5,953 nucleotides of DNA from Candidatus Latescibacterota bacterium (GCA_030746455.1 JASLMQ010000308.1:1-5953); one strand, 5' to 3'. Counted from the first letter of the stretch, positions 1 through 5,795 are shown. Translations and numbers: made by a program. The notes: generated by a model from the letters alone, not told the origin.

Positions 1-43
1 GCGTTCGGGCTGGAGTGGCACGATCGACGCCTTGAGGGTGTAG
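1..43 (+). CDS. Possible 3' end of an upstream gene (partial)
   Basis: Reading from base 2, thirteen codons run to a TAG at 41-43 and encode RSGWSGTIDALRV. This frame has the strongest G/C bias at third positions of the three forward frames (11 of 13), as in the real genes of the window, so it may be the C-terminus of a gene lying mostly to the left. The W-x-G-T-I-D-x-L-R pattern loosely resembles the last strand of a beta-sandwich domain, but thirteen residues cannot support a family assignment. If real, the gene ends 28 bases before the glycyl radical enzyme start and could share its operon. The other two forward frames, and a non-coding leader, remain possible. Confidence 0.3.
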   Translation, partial: RSGWSGTIDALRV

Positions 44-53
44 CGCGAGCCAC

Positions 54-65
54 GGAGGAGGGAGA
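54..65 (+). promoter_or_regulatory. Strong ribosome binding site of the glycyl radical enzyme gene
   Basis: GGAGGAGGGAGA lies 6 bases before the ATG at 72, with its GGAG cores at usual spacing. An in-frame TAG at 66-68 sits just upstream of the ATG, so the reading frame cannot begin earlier. This fixes the start at 72; the only close alternative is the ATG at 81, which is less well spaced. No promoter is recognisable in the 71 bases available. Confidence 0.75.
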
Positions 66-71
66 TAGCCG

Positions 72-2366
72 ATGGCGGTGGACATGTTGGCGGCCGAGCG
101 GAGGAATACGAGCCGCGTGGCGGATCTCAGACGGCGGGTCCGCGAGGCGATGGATGTCCCGCCGGTGAGCTGGGACTGTCCTGAGCGCATCGACGAGGCC
201 CATATGGGTGAGCCCCTGCCTGTGCGCAAGGCCCGTGCGATCGCGCTGAAGCTCGCCCACATGCCCGCGGACCTGTGGGAGGGGCAGCTGCTTTCGGGCT
301 CGATGACGCTGGAGCATCCGCGCGTGCACGCCGAATGGGGATTCCCCGACTATACGACGCCGCCGGAGCGTGAGGCGGCTGCGGAGCGGGGTCTGAGCAT
401 CCGCACTGTCTTCGGGCACATCGTGCCCGACTATCCCCTTCTGCTCGAGAAGGGGCTGAAGGGGATCCTGGAGGACGTGGAGACTCAGCGCCCGGCCGCT
501 CGCAATGCCGAGGAGGTTGCCTTTCTGGACTCGGTCACGATCGCGGTGGAGGCGGTGTTGAGCTTCGTTGGGAGGCTGGCCGATCGATGCGAGGAGGAGG
601 CCGAGCGGTGTCCCGATGCGGACCGGGCCGATGAGCTGCTCGTAATGTCGTCCAATCTTCGAAGGGTGCCGGCGGGGCCGGCCGAGACGTTCTGGCAGGC
701 CCTCCAGTCGGTTTGGCTCCTTCACATGGTGTTCCACTCGACCATGAACGGCAATGCTGCCGGGCGCCTGGATCAGTACGCGTGGCCCTTCCTGGAGGCC
801 GACCTGGCGGCGGGCCGCCTGGACATGGATCGGGCGGGCGAGCTGGTCGACTGCTTCTGCCTCAAGTTCAACGAGCGTGCCAAGACGACGGACGAGCAGC
901 GGCCGGAAGCCCGGGGGGACGCGCCCGTCGATCTGAGCCGACGGACGCGGCACTCCACCTCGTCTCAGATCGGCACCGACCGCGACCGGCTGGATGCCAC
1001 CAACCACTGGCTGCAGAATATCGTGATCGGTGGTCTGACGCCGGAGGAGGAAGACGGCACAAACCCATTGACGTTTCTCCTTCTGGAGAGCTATAGCCGG
1101 AACCGGATGACCAATCCGCTGCTCACCGTCCGCGTCCACAGGGAGTCGCCGGAGGACCTGATCCGGCGCTCCGCCGAGGTCCTGAAGGAAGGCGGGGGGA
1201 TGCCCGCGATCTTCAATGACGAGGCGCTGGTGCCCGCGCTGGAGAACCTGGGATTCCCGAGGGCCGACGCCCTCGACTACACCAACGACGGATGCTGGGA
1301 GGTGATCATCCCGGGGCGGACGGACTTCCGGTTCCAGAGATTGAGTCTGATGCTCTGTCTGGAGCGGGCCTTGAACCGGGGGCAGTCCCGACTGGACGGG
1401 AGGCAGGAGGGCCCAGACACGGGAGACGCGAGGGGCTTTGCGAGCTTCGAGGCGGTTTGGGAGGCGTTTGCCACTCAGGTGGACGCCATGGTGAGTCAGG
1501 TCGTGAACCGTGTCGTGGAGACGATCGACGACCGCAGCGTGATCGCACCTGTTCCTCTGCTGAGCGCCCTGATCGATGGGGCTATCTCAGCCCGAAGGGA
1601 CCTGACGGCCGGTGGGGCGAGATTCCGCACCTACGGTATGCTGGCCGAGAGCGCCGCGCACGCGATCGACTCGCTCACGGCTATCGAGACGGTTGTGTTC
1701 GAGCAGCAGCACGCGACGATGTCCGACCTGTGCGATGCCCTGGAGGCGAACTTCGAGGGACTCGAGTCTCTGAGGAGGGTTCTGCTTTCCACCCCTCACT
1801 ACGGAAACGACGACGACCGTGCGGACGGGATGGGCCGGCGCGTGATCGAGACCTTCGTGGAGGCCGTGGATCGACACGCGTCGGCGCATCGGTCCACGGT
1901 GAGATTTCCATGCGGCGCGGCAACCTTCTCCTGGTACATCGGCATCGGCCAGGGGCTTGGGGCCTCCCCCGACGGCCGGCTGGCGGGGGAGGCCGTGTCG
2001 TCGAACTTCTCGCCCGCGCTGGGGCGCGACGTGGAAGGGATCTGTGGTGCGATCCTCTCATACGCCAAGATGCTGCCGGAGCAGATGCCCGCGGGGGGGC
2101 CGCTCGACCTGAGGCTGGCGCGGCGGCTGGTGGAGGGGGAAGAGGGAACGGCCCGCATGTCGGCGCTGATCCGTAGCTTCTCCGACACCGGAGGATCGAT
2201 GATGACGCTGACTGTGGCCGATCTGGAGGAGCTTCGGGCGGCACAGAAGGAACCGGAGAAGTATGGCTCGCTTCGCGTTCGGATGGGGGGATGGTGCGCT
2301 TACTTCACCATGCTCAGCCGCGAGCAGCAGGACCACCACATCAGGCGTCAGGAGGGGCGGATGTGA
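72..2366 (+). CDS. Glycyl radical enzyme, PFL superfamily, C-x-E active-site type, substrate unknown
   Basis: A cytoplasmic, oxygen-sensitive radical enzyme of 764 aa. Seen in the sequence: an N-terminal PFL domain with a GH motif (115-116), PAETFWQALQ (about 201-212), GRLDQ (231-235), the thiyl-radical loop NDGCWE with Cys408 and Glu410, HYGNDDD (about 576-582), ASPDGR (631-636), and the C-terminal radical loop RMGGW with Gly740 as the predicted radical carrier. In this family the glycyl radical abstracts H from the active-site Cys, which attacks the substrate; a Cys-x-Glu motif is typical of dehydratases, decarboxylases and C-N or C-S lyases. The PFL Cys-Cys pair is absent, so pyruvate formate-lyase activity is unlikely. 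Oddities are Trp409 between Cys and Glu, Met738 where Val is usual, and Cys742 two residues after the radical Gly. The length is on the short side for the family, with no N-terminal targeting extension or other sign of a microcompartment. Its activase follows directly. The family is certain; the substrate is not inferable. Confidence 0.95.
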   Translation: MAVDMLAAERRNTSRVADLRRRVREAMDVPPVSWDCPERIDEAHMGEPLPVRKARAIALKLAHMPADLWEGQLLSGSMTLEHPRVHAEWGFPDYTTPPEREAAAERGLSIRTVFGHIVPDYPLLLEKGLKGILEDVETQRPAARNAEEVAFLDSVTIAVEAVLSFVGRLADRCEEEAERCPDADRADELLVMSSNLRRVPAGPAETFWQALQSVWLLHMVFHSTMNGNAAGRLDQYAWPFLEADLAAGRLDMDRAGELVDCFCLKFNERAKTTDEQRPEARGDAPVDLSRRTRHSTSSQIGTDRDRLDATNHWLQNIVIGGLTPEEEDGTNPLTFLLLESYSRNRMTNPLLTVRVHRESPEDLIRRSAEVLKEGGGMPAIFNDEALVPALENLGFPRADALDYTNDGCWEVIIPGRTDFRFQRLSLMLCLERALNRGQSRLDGRQEGPDTGDARGFASFEAVWEAFATQVDAMVSQVVNRVVETIDDRSVIAPVPLLSALIDGAISARRDLTAGGARFRTYGMLAESAAHAIDSLTAIETVVFEQQHATMSDLCDALEANFEGLESLRRVLLSTPHYGNDDDRADGMGRRVIETFVEAVDRHASAHRSTVRFPCGAATFSWYIGIGQGLGASPDGRLAGEAVSSNFSPALGRDVEGICGAILSYAKMLPEQMPAGGPLDLRLARRLVEGEEGTARMSALIRSFSDTGGSMMTLTVADLEELRAAQKEPEKYGSLRVRMGGWCAYFTMLSREQQDHHIRRQEGRM

Positions 2367-2368
2367 TG
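2350..2368 (+). promoter_or_regulatory. Internal Shine-Dalgarno and TGATG coupling junction
   Basis: AGGAGGGG at 2350-2357 lies within the last codons of the glycyl radical enzyme gene, 8 bases before the ATG at 2366. The upstream stop TGA (2364-2366) shares its final A with this ATG. This is a classic translational-coupling junction. It selects the start at 2366 over an earlier in-frame ATG at 2291, which lies deep in the upstream gene and lacks comparable support. Coupling would keep the catalytic enzyme and its activase in fixed proportion. Confidence 0.8.
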
Positions 2369-3289
2369 AGGGACATCGGGCCGGACACCGCAGGATCCAA
2401 CGGAAGCCAAGGTCTGGTCTTCGACGTGGACACCTTCGCGGTTCACGACGGTCCCGGCATCCGCATGGCCATCTACCTGAAGGGGTGCCCCCTGGCGTGC
2501 GCCTGGTGCCACAGTCCCGAGTCGCGGCGGGGGGCGCCGGAGCTGATCTTCGTTGGCGATCGGTGCACCTTGTGCGGCACCTGCGGCACGGTGTGCACAG
2601 AGGGGGTCCACCGGATCGACGACGCACATGGGATCGAACGCGCGGCGTGCCAGACGTGCGGCACCTGCGCAGGCGCTTGTCCCAGCGGGGCGCTGTTGAT
2701 CAAGGGACGCCGGATACCCGCCGCGGATCTGGTCGCGCGAGCGGCTCGGATGAGACCGTTCTTCGAACGCTCAGGCGGCGGGGTGACGCTGAGCGGAGGC
2801 GAAGCCACTTCGCAGGCGGCATTCGCCTCGGACATCCTGGAGGGGTGCCAGTCGCTCGGGGTGCACACGGCGCTCGAGACCTGTGGGGCGTGCAGCTGGG
2901 AGACGCTGGAGAGGCTTCTGCGCCACACCGATCTGGCGCTGTACGACATCAAGCTCTATGACCCCGAGGCCCACCGACGCTGGACAGGTGTCGACAACGG
3001 CGAGATCCTGGAGAATGCGGAGCGCCTGGCGGGACGGAATGTGCAGATTCGGGTGCCGCTGATTCCCGGGATTACGGACCTCGACGAGAACCTGGGGGCC
3101 ATCTTCGCCTTCACGCGGCGTGTCGGACTGGAGGATGTGGCCCTGCTGCCGTTCAACCCCTCTTCGGGGGCCAAGTATGAGTGGCTTGGTCAGCGATGCG
3201 AAGTCGAGGGGGCCCGACAGAGCCCGGAGCGGCTCGAGGCGTTGGTACGGATGGGAAGGGATGCGGGGGTGAAAGCCGTGATCGGCTGA
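2366..3289 (+). CDS. Glycyl radical enzyme activating protein (radical SAM, two extra 4Fe-4S clusters)
   Basis: A cytoplasmic radical-SAM enzyme of 307 aa that should cleave S-adenosylmethionine to a 5'-deoxyadenosyl radical and abstract H from Gly740 of the enzyme encoded just upstream. Seen in order: the family N-terminal signature FAVHDGPGIR (24-33), the radical-SAM CxxxCxxC at Cys41/45/48, a ferredoxin-like insert with two CxxCxxCxxxC motifs (Cys67/70/73/77 and Cys95/98/101/105, the second followed by Pro), the SAM-binding GGE (144-146), and YDIK followed by conserved barrel segments including RVPLIPGITD. All twelve cluster ligands are present. The two-cluster insert is found in activases of non-PFL glycyl radical enzymes such as the glycerol dehydratase, choline lyase, benzylsuccinate synthase and hydroxyphenylacetate decarboxylase systems; classical PFL activase lacks it. 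The residue after GGE is Ala rather than the common Pro, a mild deviation. The gene overlaps its partner by one base and converges on a receiver gene 23 bases downstream. Confidence 0.95.
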   Translation: MRDIGPDTAGSNGSQGLVFDVDTFAVHDGPGIRMAIYLKGCPLACAWCHSPESRRGAPELIFVGDRCTLCGTCGTVCTEGVHRIDDAHGIERAACQTCGTCAGACPSGALLIKGRRIPAADLVARAARMRPFFERSGGGVTLSGGEATSQAAFASDILEGCQSLGVHTALETCGACSWETLERLLRHTDLALYDIKLYDPEAHRRWTGVDNGEILENAERLAGRNVQIRVPLIPGITDLDENLGAIFAFTRRVGLEDVALLPFNPSSGAKYEWLGQRCEVEGARQSPERLEALVRMGRDAGVKAVIG

Positions 3290-3312
3290 TGGGCCTGCAG
3301 GGCAGGAAGGGA

Positions 3313-3675
3313 TCAGGCGTCTTCGGCCAGGAGCTCGTCGATTGCCGCGAGTATCTCCTTGGACCGCAGGGGCTTGGGGAAGGCGAACCGGGCGCCGAAC
3401 TGCTGGACCGCGGGTAGCAGATCGTCGGCCTCGCCGGAGATGACGATGATCTTGATGTTGGGGAAGTCGGCCCGAAGCTCCATGAGGGTCTCGACCCCGT
3501 CCTTCCCTGGCATGACGATGTCGGTGATCACCACCTCGGTCGGGCTCAGGGCGTAGAGTCTCGCGCCCTGGTCCCCGTTGGGGGCCTCTATCACCGTGTG
3601 TCCGGCCCTCTCGAGAATGGCGCGAAGTGCCATCCGCACCTCGCGTTCGTCGTCGATAATCAGTATGCGCGCCAA
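3313..3675 (-). CDS. Stand-alone CheY-like receiver-domain protein (TTG start)
   Basis: A 120-aa single-domain response regulator. The acidic pocket (Asp8, Asp9), phosphoacceptor Asp52 in the ITDIVMP strand-turn, switch residue Ser80 in VISGE, and Lys101 in FPKPL are all present, so it should be phosphorylatable. The domain is complete and there is no output domain, so signalling must go through protein partners or phosphotransfer. The start is TTG at 3675: the codons encode MARIL-type residues exactly aligned with the paralogue upstream, and GAGGGAGG lies 7 bases before the TTG. It is the second gene of a minus-strand pair, 70 bases after its paralogue, and it converges with the activase gene. 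No kinase is visible in the window, so the signal is unknown. Confidence 0.93.
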   Translation of the reverse strand: MARILIIDDEREVRMALRAILERAGHTVIEAPNGDQGARLYALSPTEVVITDIVMPGKDGVETLMELRADFPNIKIIVISGEADDLLPAVQQFGARFAFPKPLRSKEILAAIDELLAEDA

Positions 3676-3716
3676 AGTACTGCCTCCCTCCGATCTCCTT
3701 GCCGTGTGCGAAGTCC

Positions 3717-3729
3717 GCGCCCCGGGCGC
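3717..3729. other. GC-rich hairpin between the two receiver genes
   Basis: GCGCCCCGGGCGC is a near-perfect inverted repeat (five-base stem, three-base loop) in the 70-base gap between the receiver genes. It has no T-run on the minus-strand downstream side, so it is not an obvious intrinsic terminator. It could modulate readthrough or mRNA processing between the genes, or be chance in GC-rich DNA. Confidence 0.3.
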
Positions 3730-3745
3730 TCCGGTGACGACCCCT

Positions 3746-4096
3746 CTAGAGCAGCTCCTCCACGGTCCGGAGGATGTCCGGGATCGAGAAGGGCTTCACA
3801 AAGGTACGCTCGGCCCCGAGCTCCCTGGCCAGGGCGCAGTCATCACCCTCACCGGCCGTAATGGAGACTATTCGCGTCTCTGGATTGAGCTTCCGCACCT
3901 CTTCGATGACGGTGAGCCCGTCGGTCTCGGGCATGAACAGGTCTGTGATGACGAGGTCCGCCGGAGCCTGTCGGTACAGCTCGATCCCCGCCTGGCCGCC
4001 GGGCGCCTCCACCACTTCGTGACCAGCCCCCGCCAGGGCCTTCCGAAGAACGCCACGCACTGTCTGGTCGTCGTCGATCACGAGGATGCGAGCCAT
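3746..4096 (-). CDS. Stand-alone CheY-like receiver-domain protein, paralogue of its neighbour
   Basis: A 116-aa single-domain response regulator. Visible residues are Asp8/9/10 of the acidic cluster, phosphoacceptor Asp52 in ITDLFMP, Thr80 in SITAGE, and Lys101 in FVKPF; the fold runs to the C-terminal helix ending VEELL. Hand alignment gives about 49 of 116 positions identical to the downstream receiver, including the shared MARIL start, so the two look like a tandem duplication. A longer reading frame begins at 4276, but it would cross a promoter-like site and adds a Cys/Arg-rich segment unlike a receiver. GGAGG sits 6 bases before the ATG at 4096 and only 3 before the adjoining ATG at 4099, so 4096 is preferred. 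It is probably first in a two-gene operon read from the promoter at 4232-4260. Confidence 0.92.
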   Translation of the reverse strand: MARILVIDDDQTVRGVLRKALAGAGHEVVEAPGGQAGIELYRQAPADLVITDLFMPETDGLTVIEEVRKLNPETRIVSITAGEGDDCALARELGAERTFVKPFSIPDILRTVEELL

Positions 4097-4231
4097 CATC
4101 GGCCTCCGCCGCCGTGGTGAAGCAGCTGGAACCTCGCACTCTTCTCCCGGGCAACACCTGACGCCCGTTTCTTCCCTCCCCACACTACCGTCCTGCAGGG
4201 CCCTCAAGTACCACTCGTGTCTCCCTCCCAA

Positions 4232-4260
4232 AATATACGACCGGTCCCAGTGACGGGCAA
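4232..4260 (-). promoter_or_regulatory. Sigma70-type promoter for the receiver pair
   Basis: Read on the minus strand, TTGCCC (4260-4255, four of six to consensus) is followed after 17 bases by TATATT (4237-4232, five of six). The -10 element falls in a short AT-rich island in otherwise GC-rich DNA. Transcription would begin near 4225, leaving a leader of about 125 bases before the receiver start at 4096. Confidence 0.5.
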
Positions 4261-4279
4261 GCGGCAGGAGGCTCAAGTG

Positions 4280-4299
4280 TCGCTGGCGGACGTCAGCGA
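4280..4299. promoter_or_regulatory. 20-bp inverted repeat between divergent promoters, possible operator
   Basis: TCGCTGGC and GTCAGCGA flank a GGAC centre: six perfect pairs, then one G-T wobble and one further C-G pair. It lies about 20 bases behind the minus-strand -35 element and about 57 bases behind the plus-strand -35 element, a suitable place for a regulator controlling both operons. It could instead be a chance hairpin. The binding protein is unknown. Confidence 0.35.
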
Positions 4300-4356
4300 A
4301 GGGAATCCGGCGAGCCCTCTCGGCGTGTCCGAGGCCGTCTTCCTACGAGCTTTCCA

Positions 4357-4386
4357 TTGACATGAGAGTCCGCGATATCCTATACT
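4357..4386 (+). promoter_or_regulatory. Strong sigma70-type promoter for the membrane coiled-coil operon
   Basis: A perfect TTGACA (4357-4362) is followed after 18 bases by TATACT (4381-4386, five of six to TATAAT). Transcription should begin near 4393. An ATG at 4362 that would give a longer protein overlaps the -35 box, so it cannot be the start on this transcript. The closeness to consensus suggests steady housekeeping-type expression. Confidence 0.7.
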
Positions 4387-4484
4387 TAGTCGCCATGCGG
4401 AGTTTCACACGACCCCGTGTCTTCGTATGTCGACGGCCCTCAGCAGAGGCGGGCCAAGCGTGCCATCAAAGGGGGATCCAGGCG

Positions 4485-4841
4485 ATGTCGGCCGTTATCC
4501 TTGCCGCAGCGATTGTCGGAGGATTGATCTTCGTCGTCTTCACGATCCTGGCCTACAGTACGGAGTCGGCGCATCTCGCGGCCCAGCTCGATGAGCTCCA
4601 GATCAGGCTCGGGTCGGAGAGAAGCCGACTTTCCGAATACGAGGCCAGAGTGGGCGCTCTCCAGGAGGAGGTCCCCCTGAAACGCGCCCGATGTGACCGG
4701 TTGGAGCGCTGGATCGAGCTCCTGAAGCAGCAGAGGCTCAAGGTCGAGACTCAGCAGGACGCTCCCAAAGAGCCCGAGAGGGGCGGCAGGGATGAGGCCG
4801 TTCGGAGAAGCCTGAGGATGTTCCGGAAGTCGGAATCCTAG
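4485..4841 (+). CDS. Small membrane-anchored coiled-coil protein, function unknown
   Basis: I do not recognise a family. The 118-aa protein starts with one hydrophobic segment (about residues 3-24), followed by a long charged region rich in Leu, Glu, Arg and Gln (about 29-90) with heptad-like spacing that suggests a coiled coil, and a basic tail ending in RMFRKSES. There is no lipobox and no recognised enzymatic motif. The start at 4485 is chosen because GGGGGA (4471-4476) lies 8 bases upstream, the hydrophobic segment begins immediately, and earlier in-frame ATGs lie in the promoter (4362) or at the predicted transcription start (4395). The next gene begins 12 bases after the stop and has the same membrane-plus-coiled-coil front end, so the two products may assemble together (inference). 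The gene is probably real; the function is open. Confidence 0.72.
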   Translation: MSAVILAAAIVGGLIFVVFTILAYSTESAHLAAQLDELQIRLGSERSRLSEYEARVGALQEEVPLKRARCDRLERWIELLKQQRLKVETQQDAPKEPERGGRDEAVRRSLRMFRKSES

Positions 4842-4853
4842 GGAGTCGCAGCG

Positions 4854-5681
4854 ATGGAAGTGGCTGTCGTCATACTACTTATGTGTCTCGTCGTGGGCGC
4901 CAAGTCGCTGACCTCCGTCTGGATCGGCAAGTCCCGGCTTGTCCTTCGGGAAGGCGAAGCGGAGGAGTCCGAGCTCCTCGAGAGGCTCAGGAACGTGGAG
5001 TCGGCCAAGCTCCAGATGGAGCGAGACAAGGAGGCCCTGGAGCGACACGAAACGCATCTGGAGACCGATAAAGACCTGATGTGTCTCGAGATCAAGAAGG
5101 CGGGCGGGAAGCCGATCTCCGAGGAACAACTGGATGCGTTGGAGGCGGCGGCCGATCCGCCGCCGGGCGAGGATGTGCACCAAGAGGAATCCGACTCCGT
5201 GGAAGGTGAGGTGGAAGGAGGCGGGGATGAGGCCGCGGGATCCGAAGGAGAGGACAGCAAGGCGGAGACGGGAGACGCGTATGAAGGTGAGCCCGCTAGA
5301 CCGCGTGTGCTGGTTGTGGACGACAACGTGGAGCTGCGAGAGCTGCTGGAACAGGCCCTGAGCAAGAACTACGAGGTGGTGGGCGCCGAGGACGGGCAAG
5401 ATGCCATGGACCAGATCCAGGCGGACGGCCCCGGGTTCGACGTGGTGGTGACCGACCTCAAGATGCCCAACGTCGATGGCATCGCGTTCATGGAGGTCCT
5501 GCAGGATCGGCTGCCCACCATCGTCATTTCCGGCTTCCTGAACAGGCCCGAGTTCCAGGAGGCCCTCAGGCGGATGGGACCCGTGGCGGTGCTCGAGAAG
5601 CCATTCAAGATGGCGGAGATGCGAGAAGCGATAGAGAAAGCGATTGGGAGGGAAGACGGGGAAATGCAAAATGAAAACTGA
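4854..5681 (+). CDS. Membrane-anchored response regulator: TM, coiled coil, acidic linker, C-terminal receiver
   Basis: A 275-aa protein. Residues 3-16 (possibly to 24) are hydrophobic and followed by Lys17, Lys26 and Arg28, so by the positive-inside rule the rest should face the cytoplasm. Residues about 34-82 look like a coiled coil. Residues about 99-147 are a disordered Glu/Asp/Gly-rich linker. Residues about 150-265 form a complete receiver domain with Asp156/Asp157, phosphoacceptor Asp201 in VTDLKMP, Ser226 in VISG, and Lys249 in LEKPF. Receivers are usually soluble and N-terminal; a C-terminal receiver tethered to the membrane with no kinase or output domain is unusual. AGGGAG, overlapping the upstream stop codon, lies 8 bases before the ATG. 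The last residues (EMQNEN) and the stop codon lie in a heptamer repeat that continues past the gene, so the extreme C-terminus was probably replaced by repeat sequence without harming the domain. The role is presumably local signalling at the membrane, partner kinase unknown. Confidence 0.9.
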   Translation: MEVAVVILLMCLVVGAKSLTSVWIGKSRLVLREGEAEESELLERLRNVESAKLQMERDKEALERHETHLETDKDLMCLEIKKAGGKPISEEQLDALEAAADPPPGEDVHQEESDSVEGEVEGGGDEAAGSEGEDSKAETGDAYEGEPARPRVLVVDDNVELRELLEQALSKNYEVVGAEDGQDAMDQIQADGPGFDVVVTDLKMPNVDGIAFMEVLQDRLPTIVISGFLNRPEFQEALRRMGPVAVLEKPFKMAEMREAIEKAIGREDGEMQNEN

Positions 5682-5688
5682 AAAATGT
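5661..5688 (+). repeat. Heptamer tandem repeat (AAAATGN, four units) across the gene end
   Basis: Four successive 7-base units read GAAATGC, AAAATGA, AAACTGA and AAAATGT. The third unit supplies the TGA stop of the receiver gene. The tract is sharply AT-rich against its GC-rich surroundings and marks the left edge of a repeat-rich stretch. Confidence 0.7.
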
Positions 5689-5736
5689 CCCTCTGAGGAC
5701 GGTGGCAAGCCTGAGCCACGGGTGCCCCAGAGGGAC
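5687..5736 (-). repeat. Inverted repeat with nested hairpin, possible minus-strand terminator
   Basis: GTCCCTCTG (5687-5695) and CAGAGGGAC (5728-5736) are perfect 9-base complements. Between them GTGGC (5702-5706) and GCCAC (5715-5719) form an inner stem with an 8-base loop. On the minus strand the outer arm is followed by ATTTTTCAGTTTTC, so the structure could end transcription entering from the right. On the plus strand no T-run follows. It could equally be a dispersed palindromic repeat unit. Confidence 0.5.
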
Positions 5737-5795
5737 GAGTGGTAGGACGAAAAACCTGGTGAGAGGCTAGCCTTGATTCGACAGAACCCGGTCAC

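Larger units (their letters stand above)
4097..4484. other. Divergent intergenic control region
   Basis: About 390 bases without a convincing gene separate the minus-strand receiver pair from the plus-strand membrane coiled-coil operon. It holds a promoter-like site on each strand, a 20-base inverted repeat between them, and two untranslated leaders of roughly 125 and 90 bases. Reading frames extending into it from both flanks lack coding character and overlap the promoter elements. Confidence 0.6.

Noticed and set aside
1292..2176. Long open frame on the plus strand inside the glycyl radical enzyme gene
   Set aside because: It is an out-of-frame shadow of a clearly recognised gene, rich in Gly and Arg as expected for high-GC DNA, with no known motifs.
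2291..2365. N-terminal extension of the activase from the ATG at 2291
   Set aside because: The extra 25 residues overlap the partner's radical loop codons and resemble no activase N-terminus; the coupled ATG at 2366 has the better Shine-Dalgarno.
1681..2627. Long minus-strand frames across the end of the glycyl radical enzyme gene and start of the activase
   Set aside because: Low-complexity Arg/Pro/Ser-rich translations opposite two well-supported genes; no domain features or ribosome binding sites.
72..3289. Bacterial microcompartment-type glycyl radical locus
   Set aside because: No shell proteins, aldehyde dehydrogenase or encapsulation-type extension are visible in the window.
3290..3312. 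Bidirectional terminator between the convergent activase and receiver genes
   Set aside because: The gap has a CCTGCAGG palindrome but no loop-forming stem and no T-run on either strand.
4097..4276. 60-residue N-terminal extension of the upstream receiver protein
   Set aside because: It crosses a promoter-like site, does not resemble receiver sequence, and the ATG at 4096 has GGAGG at 6 bases.
4362..4484. 41-residue N-terminal extension of the membrane coiled-coil protein
   Set aside because: Its ATG lies within a perfect -35 box, and the segment is Arg/Cys-rich and unlike the rest of the protein.
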